From contig JAOPXC010000326.1 of the NCBI GenBank assembly GCA_025965335.1, forward strand, positions 1 to 55,307: a stretch of DNA of 55,307 bases, written 5' to 3'. Shown here in pieces: positions 33,154 through 41,566 of this stretch; within the stretch, counting starts at the first letter, position 1, and each line of letters opens with the position of its first letter. The DNA is from Nocardioides sp. (GTDB lineage: Bacteria > Actinomycetota > Actinomycetes > Propionibacteriales > Nocardioidaceae). The notes under the pieces are model-generated. The model saw only the letters and a program-made list of their open reading frames with translations. It was not told the origin of the DNA and made no database searches. The position numbers were made by a program, and so were the translations under genes.

Positions 33154-33933
33154 TCACTTGCGGCCGATGGACTGGAAGCGCTGCAGCAGCCGGTTGGGGA
33201 CGACGCGGGCCGCGGTCGCGATGGCCTTGTACTGCATGCTCGGGATCGAGTAGGTCCGGCCCTTCGCGTAGTCGGCCAGCGCCTCGGACACCAGCCTGTC
33301 GGCGTCCAGCCAGAGGAAGTCGGGAGCCGAGCCCCGGTCGACGTCCATCCGTGCGTGGAACTCCGTCCTGGTGAAGCCCGGGCACAGCGCCATGACGGTG
33401 ACGCCCTGGTCCTGGTACTCGTTGGCGGCCCACTCGCTGAAGCTGTTCACCCAGGCCTTGGCTGCGGCGTAGGTGCCGCGGGGCAGGAAGGCTGCGACGC
33501 TGGAGACGTTGATGACGCCGCCGCGCCCCCGCTCGGTCATCCCGCCCAGGGCCGCGTGGGTCAGCCGGAGCACCGACGTCACGAGCACCTCGAGCATCGC
33601 CGTCTCGGCATCGGCCGAGTTGTCCAGAAAACGGCCCTTGAGGCCGAACCCGGCGTTGTTGACCAGCAGGTCGACCGGGCGTTCGCGGTCGGCCAGGCGA
33701 GCCTCGACGCGGGCCAGCGACTCGCGGTCGACGAGGTCGGCCGGCAGTACCTCGATCTGCACGCCGAACGAGGCGCGCAGGTCGGCGGCGACCGACTCGA
33801 GCCGGTCCTCATCGCGGGCCACGAGCACCAGGTCGTAGCCCTGCTGGGCGAGCTGGGCGGCGAAGCTGTGGCCGATTCCGGCGGTGGGACCGGTGACCAG
33901 GGCAACCAGGGGGGTGGCACTCGATTCAGACAT
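33154..33933 (-). CDS. SDR family oxidoreductase
   Basis: 259 residues, classical short-chain dehydrogenase. Cofactor loop TGPTAGIG (14-21), NNAG (92-95), catalytic S144 or S145, Y155 and K159 in YAAAK. ARDEDR after beta2 favours NADP(H). The C-terminus (after 200) shows the DUF4499-like family tail typical of SDRs acting on bulky acyl or lipid substrates. It faces the PHP gene (convergent, 63-bp gap) and diverges from parA with 60 bp between. The substrate is unknown. Confidence 0.88.
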   Translation of the reverse strand: MSESSATPLVALVTGPTAGIGHSFAAQLAQQGYDLVLVARDEDRLESVAADLRASFGVQIEVLPADLVDRESLARVEARLADRERPVDLLVNNAGFGLKGRFLDNSADAETAMLEVLVTSVLRLTHAALGGMTERGRGGVINVSSVAAFLPRGTYAAAKAWVNSFSEWAANEYQDQGVTVMALCPGFTRTEFHARMDVDRGSAPDFLWLDADRLVSEALADYAKGRTYSIPSMQYKAIATAARVVPNRLLQRFQSIGRK

Positions 33934-33993
33934 GGCTCAAGTCAAACAGGTGCCTGCGCCATCTGCGGCGTTCGGTCCGGCATGATTGTCCCG

Positions 33994-34806
33994 ATGACCA
34001 CGACACTCGCGATCGCCAACCAGAAGGGCGGCGTCGCCAAGACCACGACCGTGGCCTCCCTCGGGGCCGCGCTCGCCGAGCTCGGACACTCGGTCCTGCT
34101 GGTCGACCTGGATCCCCAGGCCTGCCTCACGTTCTCGCTCGGCGTCGACCCCGAGGACCTCGAACTCTCCATCCACCACGTGCTCACCAAGGGCCTCGAC
34201 GCCAGCGAGGTGATCCTCGAGACCGAGGACGGCGTGGACCTGCTGCCGGCCACCATCGAACTGGCCCGGGCCGAGGCCGACCTGCTCACCCGCACCGGTC
34301 GCGAGCACGTCATCAGGGCCGCCATCGAGGCGCTGGAAGAGGAGCAGGAGGAGGGCGCCGGCTACGACTGGGTCCTGCTCGACTGCCCGCCGTCGTTGGG
34401 CGTCCTCACCGTGGCGGCGCTGACCGCCGCGGACGGCGTCCTGATCCCGTTGCAGTGCGAGACGCTCTCGCACCGTGGCGTGGGGCAGCTGCTCGACACG
34501 GTGCACGACGTACGCCGGTTCACCAACCGCGGGCTGGAGGTGTGGGGCGTGCTGCCGACGCTGTACGACGGGCGCACCAACCACTCGCGCACCGTGCTGG
34601 AGACGATTGCCGACACCTACGACCTCGACGTGATCGAGCCGCCAATCCCCAAGACCATCAAGTTCGCCGAGGCGCCGGCCGCCGGCCGCTCCATCCTGTC
34701 CACCAGCCGCAGCAGCAAGGGTGCCAGGGCCTACCGCGAGGTCGCGGCCAACCTCGTCCTGCGCTCGCAGCATCCCGGGACGACGAAGAAGTCGAAGCGG
34801 GACTGA
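33994..34806 (+). CDS. ParA family ATPase (Rv3213c-like)
   Basis: 270 residues. Deviant Walker A NQKGGVAKTTT (11-21), Walker A' VDLDPQ and Walker B LLDCPPSLG. No ParB partner or N-terminal HTH is present, so this is the orphan Soj/ParA type that sits near rhlE in actinobacteria, not the chromosome-partition ParA. It may position a cargo or regulate the envelope; the next gene is an L,D-transpeptidase 3 bases downstream. Start choice: ATG 33994 (MTTTLAIANQ), with ATG 33982 as alternative. Confidence 0.88.
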   Translation: MTTTLAIANQKGGVAKTTTVASLGAALAELGHSVLLVDLDPQACLTFSLGVDPEDLELSIHHVLTKGLDASEVILETEDGVDLLPATIELARAEADLLTRTGREHVIRAAIEALEEEQEEGAGYDWVLLDCPPSLGVLTVAALTAADGVLIPLQCETLSHRGVGQLLDTVHDVRRFTNRGLEVWGVLPTLYDGRTNHSRTVLETIADTYDLDVIEPPIPKTIKFAEAPAAGRSILSTSRSSKGARAYREVAANLVLRSQHPGTTKKSKRD

Positions 34807-34809
34807 CCA

Positions 34810-35478
34810 GTGAGCCGTCATCGCGCCAAGGTACGGCCCCGCTACGGGCGGATCGCCCTGTTGTCCTCCTCGCTCGCGGTGACCGGGATCGCCGTTCTCG
34901 GCGGCACCGGCGTGTTCTCCTCGGCCGCGACCGACTCGAGTGGCGACCCGGGCCGGACGGCCATCGGGATCGTCTCGACGCCCGACCCGGATCCGCAGCC
35001 GAGTGCGCCGGCCAAGGTCACCGCGACCTCCGGGTCGCCCGACACGACCGTCGTCGAGACGGCCGTGGACGACACGGCCCTGCCGGCGGGCTCGGGCAGC
35101 GGCCGCCGGATCGTCTTCAGCGAGAGTCGCCAGCGCGTCTGGCTGGTCGACGCCGGCAAGCGAGTCGCGCGGACCTACCTGGTGTCGGGAAGCCTGTACG
35201 ACAACCTCGACCCCGGCACCTACTCCGTCTACTCGCGCTCGGAGCAGGCCTACGGCGTGGACGACTCCGGGACCATGAAGTACTTCGTGCGGTTCACGCA
35301 GGGCGACACCGCGGCCATCGGCTTCCACGACATCCCGATCAACAACGGCGAGCCGTTGCAGACCGTCGCCCAGCTCGGCACCCCGCTCTCGCACGGCTGC
35401 ATCCGCCAGAAGCGTTCCGACGCGATCGCGCTGTGGGACTTCGCGCCGCTCGGCACCACCGTGGTCGTCACCGCCTGA
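34810..35478 (+). CDS. L,D-transpeptidase (YkuD)
   Basis: 222 residues from a GTG. An N-terminal signal/anchor helix (about 14-37) and a Thr/Pro-rich spacer lead to the YkuD domain (100-222), with His in GFHDIP and the nucleophile Cys in SHGCIRQ. These enzymes make 3-3 peptidoglycan cross-links or attach proteins outside the membrane. The domain is short and lacks the Ig-like domains of mycobacterial Ldt. It is coupled to the ParA gene (3-base gap) and ends at a strong hairpin. Confidence 0.9.
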   Translation: MSRHRAKVRPRYGRIALLSSSLAVTGIAVLGGTGVFSSAATDSSGDPGRTAIGIVSTPDPDPQPSAPAKVTATSGSPDTTVVETAVDDTALPAGSGSGRRIVFSESRQRVWLVDAGKRVARTYLVSGSLYDNLDPGTYSVYSRSEQAYGVDDSGTMKYFVRFTQGDTAAIGFHDIPINNGEPLQTVAQLGTPLSHGCIRQKRSDAIALWDFAPLGTTVVVTA

Positions 35479-35493
35479 CCCCCGACGTGCGAA

Positions 35494-35521
35494 GACCCGC
35501 CCGGAGCGATCCGGGCGGGTC
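35494..35521. terminator. Bidirectional hairpin terminator
   Basis: GACCCGCCCGGA (35494-35505), loop GCGA, TCCGGGCGGGTC (35510-35521): a perfect 12-bp stem between the ends of the rightward L,D-transpeptidase and the leftward helicase genes. There is no T-tract, as is common in high-GC actinobacteria. Confidence 0.85.
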
Positions 35522-35546
35522 CTGTCGTGCGTGGTGTCCGGCCGAC

Positions 35547-37055
35547 TCAGGCCTCGACGACCGCCGCCGGTGCGGCGTCTCCGCCCCCGGACGAGCGGCG
35601 ACGCCGGTTGCGGTTGCGGTTGCGGGTGCCGGTGGTGCGGGCCTCCCCGTCGGGGGAGCCCTCGGTGGTCTTCACCGGGGGCGGGCCGTCGGCACCTGAC
35701 TCGCCGCCGCGGGTCCGGGTCCGGTTGCGGTCGCGGTTGCGGTCGCCCCCGCCCTTGCGCTCGCCGCCGTCACGGCCGCCGCGGCCGCCTCGGTCGCCTC
35801 GGTCGCGGTCCCGGTCCGTGCGCTCGCGCGGCGCCTGGGGCGCCGGGTCGACGATGCGGCCCTTGGTGCCCGGCGCGATGCCCTGGTCGTGGTAGAGGTG
35901 CTCGGACGTCGAGTAGGTCTCCTGCGGCTCGTCGAACGGCAGGTCGAGGGTCTTGTTGATCATCTTCCAGCGGTGCAGGTCCGCCCAGTCGACGAACGTG
36001 ATGGCGATGCCGGTGGCACCCGCGCGGCCGGTGCGGCCGATCCGGTGGACATAGGTCTTGTCGTCCTCCGGGCAGGTGTAGTTGATGACGTGGGAGACGC
36101 CGGCGACATCGATGCCGCGAGCGGCCACGTCGGTGGCGACGAGGACCCGGAGCTTGTCCTCACGGAACTTCGTCAGGGCCTTCTCGCGGGCCACCTGCGC
36201 CATGTCGCCGTGCAGCGGGCTGGCGTCGAAGCCGCGCTCGGTCAGGTCGTCGGCGACCCGCTGCGCCTGGCGCTTGGTGCGGGTGAAGACGATGACCTTG
36301 CCGGCGTCCTCGGCCTGCAGGACGCGCGCGATGATCTCGGGCTTGTCGAGGTCGTGGGCGAGGTAGATGAACTGCGCGGTGGCCGGCACCATCGTCGTGT
36401 CGTAGGACGACTCGGCGCGGATGTTCATCGGGTGCCGCATGTGGGTGCGCGCCAGCGAGACGATCGCGGCCGGCATGGTGGCCGAGAACAGCATCGTCTG
36501 GCGGGTCTCCGGGGTCATCGACAGGATGCGCTCGACGTCGGGCAGGAAGCCGAGGTCGAGCATCTCGTCGGCCTCGTCGAGGACCAGTGCGTGGACGTGG
36601 GAGATGTCGAGCGCGCGGCGATTGCACAGGTCGATGAGGCGACCCGGGGTGCCGACGACGATGTCCACGCCCGACGCCAGCGTGTCGAGCTGCTGGTCGT
36701 AGCCCACGCCGCCGTACACGGTCAGGACGCGGAGGCCCCGGTCCTTGCCGGCGAGGTGGAGGTCGTTGGAGACCTGGAGCGCGAGCTCACGGGTCGGGGC
36801 CACGATCAGGGCCTGCGGCTTGCCCTGCGGGATGTCGGCGTAGTCGACGTCCTTCGGCGCGATGCTGCGCTGGAGGACGGGGATGCCGAACGCGAGGGTC
36901 TTGCCGGTGCCCGTGCGGGCCTGGCCGATCAGGTCGGTGCCCATCAGGGCCACGGAGAGGGTCATCTCCTGGATCGCGAACGGGGTCACGATGTTGGCGC
37001 GCTCGAGCGCGTCGCAAATCTCGGGGAGTACCCCGAGCTCTCGGAAGGTGGTCAG
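35547..37055 (-). CDS. DEAD/DEAH-box RNA helicase (RhlE type), likely CTG start
   Basis: 502 residues if begun at CTG 37055 (MTTFRELGVLPEIC). Q motif Q29, Walker A ARTGTGKT (46-53), DEAD at 160-163, SAT at 191-193, then HRIGRTGRAG in the second RecA domain and a long Arg/Asn/Gly-rich tail (from about 415). The only conventional start, GTG 36989, would cut off the aromatic part of the Q motif (FRELGV); upstream of the CTG the frame closes at a TGA within 20 bases. The homologue order (helicase beside ferritin-like and ParA genes) matches Rv3211. It probably unwinds structured mRNA or rRNA. Confidence 0.9.
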   Translation of the reverse strand: MTTFRELGVLPEICDALERANIVTPFAIQEMTLSVALMGTDLIGQARTGTGKTLAFGIPVLQRSIAPKDVDYADIPQGKPQALIVAPTRELALQVSNDLHLAGKDRGLRVLTVYGGVGYDQQLDTLASGVDIVVGTPGRLIDLCNRRALDISHVHALVLDEADEMLDLGFLPDVERILSMTPETRQTMLFSATMPAAIVSLARTHMRHPMNIRAESSYDTTMVPATAQFIYLAHDLDKPEIIARVLQAEDAGKVIVFTRTKRQAQRVADDLTERGFDASPLHGDMAQVAREKALTKFREDKLRVLVATDVAARGIDVAGVSHVINYTCPEDDKTYVHRIGRTGRAGATGIAITFVDWADLHRWKMINKTLDLPFDEPQETYSTSEHLYHDQGIAPGTKGRIVDPAPQAPRERTDRDRDRGDRGGRGGRDGGERKGGGDRNRDRNRTRTRGGESGADGPPPVKTTEGSPDGEARTTGTRNRNRNRRRRSSGGGDAAPAAVVEA

Positions 37056-37234
37056 TGTCTTTCGCTTTCGTCAGTTCAGCCTGAGGAGCCGATTCGTCGT
37101 GGAATGCGGCGGACTCGTCGGTGCGAAACCTCGGAAAGGGAACTATCGACAGCATCTGCCGCGCACATACTGGGCCGCGCCGACAGGAGCGGCGCGACAC
37201 TTCTTCATCCTCAGTCTATCGGTAGGGTCATTGC

Positions 37235-37948
37235 ATGACTGCATCGACGGACGACGCCCTCGAGGACGACGTCCCGGTCGCCTTCCAGGACCCCACCTAC
37301 CGCGAGGCAGTGGTCGACCTGCTGGGGGTGATCGCGTACGGCGAGATCTCGGCCTTCGAGAGGCTCGCCGAGGACGCCAAGCTGGCGCCGACCATCAAGG
37401 ACAAGGTGGCGATCGCGGCCATGGCGAGTGCGGAGTTCGGCAAGGTCGCACTGCTCCACGATCGGCTCACCGAGCTGGGTGCGGAGCCCTTCGAGGCGAT
37501 GGCGCCGTTCCGCCGGGCGATCGACCTCTTCCATGAGCACACCAGACCGGCGGACTGGTACGAGGGCCTGGTCAAGGCCTACGTCGGTGACGGGCTGGCC
37601 AACGACTTCTACCGCGAGATCGCGGCCTATCTCGACACCGCGACGCGCGACCTGATCGTCTCCTCCCTCGAGGACACCGGCCACTCGGCGTTCGCGATCG
37701 ACCGGGTCCGCGCGGCGATCGCCGCCGACCACCGACTCGGCGGGCGACTGGCGCTGTGGGGCCGCCGCCTGATGGGCGAGGCCCTGACCCAGGGCCAGCG
37801 AGTGGCTGCGGAGCGGGACGCTCTGTCCGCGCTGCTCGCCGGCGGCGTGGACCGTCCCGGTCTCGACCTGGCTGCCATCGGCCGGATGTTCACCCGGCTC
37901 ACCGACCGGCATGCCGAGCGGATGGCGGAGCTCGGCCTCGCCAGTTGA
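37235..37948 (+). CDS. Ferritin-like fold protein (Rv3210c type)
   Basis: 237 residues, all-helical. Glu/His positions expected for a di-iron four-helix bundle appear as YGEISAFERL (about 35-44), AEFGKVALLHDRL, and in the later ANDFYREIA and HRLGGRLALWGRR helices. It belongs to the actinobacterial ferritin-like family linked to rhlE and DUF3107; catalysis is unproven, and MiaE-like hydroxylase activity has been suggested for relatives. It diverges from the helicase; the 179-bp gap contains a GC palindrome (37171-37195) of unknown use. Confidence 0.85.
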   Translation: MTASTDDALEDDVPVAFQDPTYREAVVDLLGVIAYGEISAFERLAEDAKLAPTIKDKVAIAAMASAEFGKVALLHDRLTELGAEPFEAMAPFRRAIDLFHEHTRPADWYEGLVKAYVGDGLANDFYREIAAYLDTATRDLIVSSLEDTGHSAFAIDRVRAAIAADHRLGGRLALWGRRLMGEALTQGQRVAAERDALSALLAGGVDRPGLDLAAIGRMFTRLTDRHAERMAELGLAS

Positions 37949-38073
37949 GCCGGCGGTGGCCGGGGGTTCTCGGTGTGGCGGTCGCCCGCTGCGGCGCCAC
38001 GCCTTCGCCCTTGAGGCTCCCGGGCGTGCCTGTGCCTGCGGTGTCCGGTGGTGCGGACCGACGCTCTCCCTGG

Positions 38074-38127
38074 CCCTCGCTCGGTGGTTGAGGAGGTTGC
38101 TTGCGTAACCTCCTCAACCAGCGAGGG
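38074..38127. terminator. Long hairpin, terminator or REP-like palindrome
   Basis: TGGTTGAGGAGGTT (38085-38098) pairs perfectly with AACCTCCTCAACCA (38107-38120) around a short loop, and CCCTCGC (38074-38080) pairs with GCGAGGG (38121-38127) across a 4-base bulge. It lies between convergent genes (ferritin-like and DUF3107). The GGTTGAGGAGGTTGC core is of the dispersed Nocardioides type, so it may be a mobile palindrome serving as a terminator. Confidence 0.8.
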
Positions 38128-38132
38128 GGCCG

Positions 38133-38354
38133 TCAGCCGCGGAAGCCGACCTGGCCGGAGACGCCGCCACCGATCTCGACGTACGCGAGCTTGCCTGCCG
38201 GCACGATGATCTTGCGGCCCTTGGCGTCGGTCAGGGTGATGATGCCGTCGGACGACACGGCGTCGGCGACGATCTTCTCGACGCCGTCGGCCGTCTCGTT
38301 GGTCTCCACTACCAGCTCTCGAGGTGAGTGCTGGACGCCGATCTTGACCTCCAC
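38133..38354 (-). CDS. DUF3107 protein (Rv3208A/TB9.4-like)
   Basis: 73 residues, MEVKIGVQHSPRELVVET at the start. It is a small alpha/beta protein with the family ending KLAYVEIGGG. Widely conserved in actinobacteria and of unknown function. It lies 54 bases downstream of the TetR gene on the same strand, as in mycobacteria, and ends beside the large hairpin. Confidence 0.92.
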   Translation of the reverse strand: MEVKIGVQHSPRELVVETNETADGVEKIVADAVSSDGIITLTDAKGRKIIVPAGKLAYVEIGGGVSGQVGFRG

Positions 38355-38408
38355 GGGTCCTCCTGTAGAACGTTGCGGTGCTCGGGTGGTTCGGGAAGCG
38401 TGCGGGTG

Positions 38409-39041
38409 TCAGTGCTCCAGCGGGTAGCCGCGGATGCCCCGCCAGGCGAGGCCGGCGACCAGCGCGGCCGCGTCGTCGCGGCCGATGCCGCCCGCTTCTG
38501 TGAGCCAGAACCGGGCGCTGACCTGGGCCATTCCCACGAGTGAGACCGCGAGCAGGCGTGACGCGGCGTCGGGGAGGCCGGTGTCCTCGTGGATGACGTG
38601 CGCGATCATCGTCGCGCACTCGCCGGTGACCCGCTCCACATGGTTGCGGACGGCGGGCTCGCTGGTCAGGTCGGACTCGAAGACCAGCCGGAAGGCCCCG
38701 CTCTCGTTGGCGACGTACGCGTAGAACACGTCGACCGTCGCCTCCACCCGTTGCCTGTTGTCGTGGGTCGAGGCCAGCGCCTGCCGGCAGTTCTCGATGA
38801 TCTGGTCGCACGACGCGTCCAGCAGCGCGAGGTAGAGCTCGAGCTTGCCCGGGAAGTGCTGGTAGAGCACCGGCTTCGAGACGCCGGCGCGCTCGGCGAT
38901 GTCGTCCATGGCGGCGGCGTGGTAGCCCTGCGCCACGAACACCTCGAGGGCCGACTCCAGCAGCTGCGCACGACGTTCGCGGCGGGGCATGCGGCCGCCG
39001 CGGGGCCGCGCCCCGTCGACGTCGTACTGGCCAGCGCCCAA
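38409..39041 (-). CDS. TetR/AcrR family regulator (Rv3208-like)
   Basis: 210 residues from a TTG with GAGGAG 6 bases upstream; ATG 38990 (MPRRERRAQL) is the alternative. The N-terminal HTH runs over about 18-65 with AERAGVSKPVLYQHFPGKLELY as recognition region. The helical C-terminal domain should bind a small ligand. It diverges from moeZ across 170 bp that should contain both promoters; no convincing palindrome was found there. Confidence 0.9.
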   Translation of the reverse strand: MGAGQYDVDGARPRGGRMPRRERRAQLLESALEVFVAQGYHAAAMDDIAERAGVSKPVLYQHFPGKLELYLALLDASCDQIIENCRQALASTHDNRQRVEATVDVFYAYVANESGAFRLVFESDLTSEPAVRNHVERVTGECATMIAHVIHEDTGLPDAASRLLAVSLVGMAQVSARFWLTEAGGIGRDDAAALVAGLAWRGIRGYPLEH

Positions 39042-39211
39042 CTCGTGCTCCTCGGACTCAGGTCTCGATTCCCTGCGCCTTGACCCTACCCGTCGTGCCG
39101 TCGGGTCCGGATGACGGGACGCGGCGCGATACGTCGGGGGTCAGCGGGGAACATGGACGGAGTCCGCGGCGTTGAGTCGAGGACCACCGAAGACCCCCAG
39201 AGGAGCATGTT

Positions 39212-40429
39212 GTGTCCTTTCCACCGCTCGTGGAGCCGGCGACCGAGCTGACCATCGACGAGGTACGGCGCTACAGCCGTCACCTGATCATCCCCGACGT
39301 CGGGATGACCGGTCAGAAGCGGTTGAAGAACGCCAAGGTGCTGGTGATCGGCGCCGGTGGCCTGGGCAGCCCGGCACTGCTCTACCTGGCCGCGGCCGGC
39401 GTGGGGACGCTCGGCATCGCGGAGTTCGACGAGGTCGACGAGTCCAACCTGCAGCGCCAGATCATCCACGGACAGTCCGACATCGGCCGGCCGAAGGCCG
39501 AGTCTGCGCGGGATTCCATCAAGGAAGCCAACCCCTACGTCAACGTGATCGTGCACAACGAGCGCCTCGACAACGACAACGTGATGCAGGTCTTCGAGGG
39601 CTACGACCTGATCGTCGACGGCACCGACAACTTCGCGACCCGCTACATGGTCAACGACGCGGCGTACTTCCTGAAGATTCCCTACGTCTGGGGCTCGATC
39701 TACCGGTTCGACGGCCAGGCGTCGGTGTTCTGGCCGCACGCCGAGGACGAGAACGGTCAGAGCGCCGAGGCGCCCTGCTACCGCTGCCTCTACCCCGAGC
39801 CCCCGCCGCCGGGCATGGTCCCGTCGTGCGCCGAGGGCGGGGTCCTGGGCGTGCTCTGCGCGAGCATCGGCTCCATCCAGGTCAACGAGGCGATCAAGCT
39901 GCTCACCGGCATCGGTGACCCGCTGGTCGGCAAGCTGATGATCTACGACGCCCTGGAGATGGAGTACCGCAAGCTGCGGATCCGCAAGGACCCGAACTGC
40001 GCGCTCTGCGGTGACCACCCGAGCGTCACCGGGCTGATCGACTACGACGCCTTCTGCGGCGCGATCTCGGAGGAAGCGGCCGACGCGGCCGCGGGCTCCA
40101 CGATCTCGGTGGTCCAGCTCGAGCACATGCTCAAGGAGCGCGCCGAAGGGACCCGCGACTTCGTGCTCGTGGACGTCCGCGAGCCGAACGAGTACGAGAT
40201 CAACCAGATCCCGGGCTCCGTGCTGATCCCCAAGGGCGAGTTCCTCAACGGCAGCGCGCTGGAGAAGCTGCCGGCGGACAAGCAGATCGTCATGCACTGC
40301 AAGTCCGGTGTGCGCTCCGCGGAGACCCTGGCCATCGTGAAGGGTGCGGGCTATGCCGACGCCGTCCACGTGGGCGGCGGCGTGGTGGCGTGGGTCAACC
40401 AGATCGACCCGAGCCAGCCGTCGTACTGA
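39212..40429 (+). CDS. moeZ: Adenylyltransferase/sulfurtransferase MoeZ
   Basis: 405 residues from a GTG behind AGAGGAGC. The ThiF/MoeB-like domain (1-270) has the nucleotide loop GAGGLGSP (47-54) and zinc pairs C189/C192 and C263/C266. A C-terminal rhodanese domain (about 298-402) has the persulfide Cys C363 in HCKSGVRS. MoeZ adenylates ubiquitin-like sulfur carriers (MoaD, CysO, ThiS types) and transfers sulfur, serving molybdopterin, thiamine or cysteine formation. The molybdenum link fits the xanthine-dehydrogenase subunit at the right edge. Confidence 0.93.
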   Translation: MSFPPLVEPATELTIDEVRRYSRHLIIPDVGMTGQKRLKNAKVLVIGAGGLGSPALLYLAAAGVGTLGIAEFDEVDESNLQRQIIHGQSDIGRPKAESARDSIKEANPYVNVIVHNERLDNDNVMQVFEGYDLIVDGTDNFATRYMVNDAAYFLKIPYVWGSIYRFDGQASVFWPHAEDENGQSAEAPCYRCLYPEPPPPGMVPSCAEGGVLGVLCASIGSIQVNEAIKLLTGIGDPLVGKLMIYDALEMEYRKLRIRKDPNCALCGDHPSVTGLIDYDAFCGAISEEAADAAAGSTISVVQLEHMLKERAEGTRDFVLVDVREPNEYEINQIPGSVLIPKGEFLNGSALEKLPADKQIVMHCKSGVRSAETLAIVKGAGYADAVHVGGGVVAWVNQIDPSQPSY

Positions 40430-40436
40430 CCCTTAC

Positions 40437-40464
40437 CTAGTCATGCCTAGTCATTTATGACTAG
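40437..40464. promoter_or_regulatory. Three phased CTAGTCAT sites (operator-like)
   Basis: CTAGTCAT at 40437-40444 and 40447-40454, and its inverse ATGACTAG at 40457-40464. Each begins exactly 10 bases after the last, with 2-base spacers. The element lies 90 bases upstream of the protease start and 8 bases after moeZ. Its AT content is exceptional for the region. It is a strong candidate for cooperative binding of a regulator on one face of the helix. Confidence 0.6.
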
Positions 40465-40554
40465 AACGGCGTAACCCGAACGGGTCACCCGTCGTTCCTC
40501 CTGAAGAACCGTGTGCCGGCACCTGTCGGCGCCACTTTCACGGGAGGAACCGCA

Positions 40555-41466
40555 GTGAGGTCCACGAAGTCCAGTCCCACCCGCCGGCTCGCCGGCATCC
40601 TGGCCGTTCTCACCACGGCGGTGCTCTGCTCCGCACTGGCAATGAGCGCGCCCGCCGTCGCCAAGGCCGGTGGCCGTGCCACGAGCGTGACCGCCGCGTG
40701 GGCTCCCGCGGCGACCGCCACGATCACGCCCGGGGTGATGATGTACACCGCCGGTGCGCAGTGCACCGCGAACTTCGTCTACAACGACTCCGCCGGCAAC
40801 GTGTACGTCGGCTATGCCGCCCACTGCGCCGGCCAGGGCGCCGCCACCGACACCAACGGCTGCAACGTGCAGTCGCTGCCGCTCGGCACCCCGGTCACCT
40901 TCAACACCGGTGGCAGCCTGGCCAGCGACGGCACCCAGGTGGGCACCGGCACGCTGGCCTACTCCTCGTGGCTGACCGAGAAGTCGCTCGGCACCACGGA
41001 TCCGAACACCTGCGCCTACAACGACCTCGCCCTGGTGAAGGTCTCGGCCGGCGACGTCGGCAAGGTCAACCCGTCCGTGCCGTTCTGGGGCGGCCCCACC
41101 GGCATCGACACCGACGGCACCGCCGCCGGCGACCGGGTCTACAGCTACGGCAACTCCAGCCTCCGTGCCGGTGTCAGCCAGCTGTCGCCCAAGACCGGCA
41201 TCAGCCTCGGCGACGACGCGGCCGACGGTGGCTGGTCGCACCCGCTCTACACCGTGTCGCCCGGCATCCCTGGCGACTCGGGCTCCGCCTTCATGAGCGC
41301 CGACGGCAAGGCGATCGGCACCCTGTCGACGCTGGGCCTGGCCCCGCTGCCGTTGTCGAACAACATCGGTGACCTGGCCAAGGAGCTCGCGTTCGCCCAG
41401 GCGAACTCGGGCATCGCGGGCCTGCAGCTGGTCCTCGGCACCGAGCCGTTCGCGCCCGTCCTCTGA
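40555..41466 (+). CDS. Secreted trypsin-like (S1 family) serine protease
   Basis: 303 residues from a GTG; GGAGG lies 7 bases upstream. Signal peptide about 1-38. The chymotrypsin triad is readable as H90 (YAAHC), D157 (YNDLAL) and S242 (GIPGDSGSA). Cys pairs around C70/C91 and C103/C153 would form disulfides. It looks like a complete extracellular protease without a pro-region or extra domain. It stands alone between the phased operator-like sites and a hairpin terminator. Confidence 0.88.
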   Translation: MRSTKSSPTRRLAGILAVLTTAVLCSALAMSAPAVAKAGGRATSVTAAWAPAATATITPGVMMYTAGAQCTANFVYNDSAGNVYVGYAAHCAGQGAATDTNGCNVQSLPLGTPVTFNTGGSLASDGTQVGTGTLAYSSWLTEKSLGTTDPNTCAYNDLALVKVSAGDVGKVNPSVPFWGGPTGIDTDGTAAGDRVYSYGNSSLRAGVSQLSPKTGISLGDDAADGGWSHPLYTVSPGIPGDSGSAFMSADGKAIGTLSTLGLAPLPLSNNIGDLAKELAFAQANSGIAGLQLVLGTEPFAPVL

Positions 41467-41488
41467 TCCACCCCAGTCGGGGAGCAGG

Positions 41489-41512
41489 TCCCGCGGCGCA
41501 GCGGCCGCGGGA
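41489..41512 (+). terminator. Hairpin terminator after the protease
   Basis: TCCCGCGGC (41489-41497), loop GCAGCG, GCCGCGGGA (41504-41512); a 9-bp perfect GC stem 23 bases after the protease stop and before the DUF4129 operon. Confidence 0.75.
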
Positions 41513-41566
41513 TCTGTGACCCTCGCGTGATCCAAGCGGACGCCGGCCACCGGTAGTTTCCTTGGC

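Noticed and set aside
36787-37200. Alternative upstream frame that could supply the helicase N-terminus by frameshift
   Set aside because: Its protein reading (MSRRSCRRGP...) shows no helicase similarity; a CTG start is simpler.
39042-39211. Possible TetR operator ACCCG..CGGGT in the TetR/moeZ gap
   Set aside because: Arms of only 5 bp with asymmetric centre; not distinguishable from chance.
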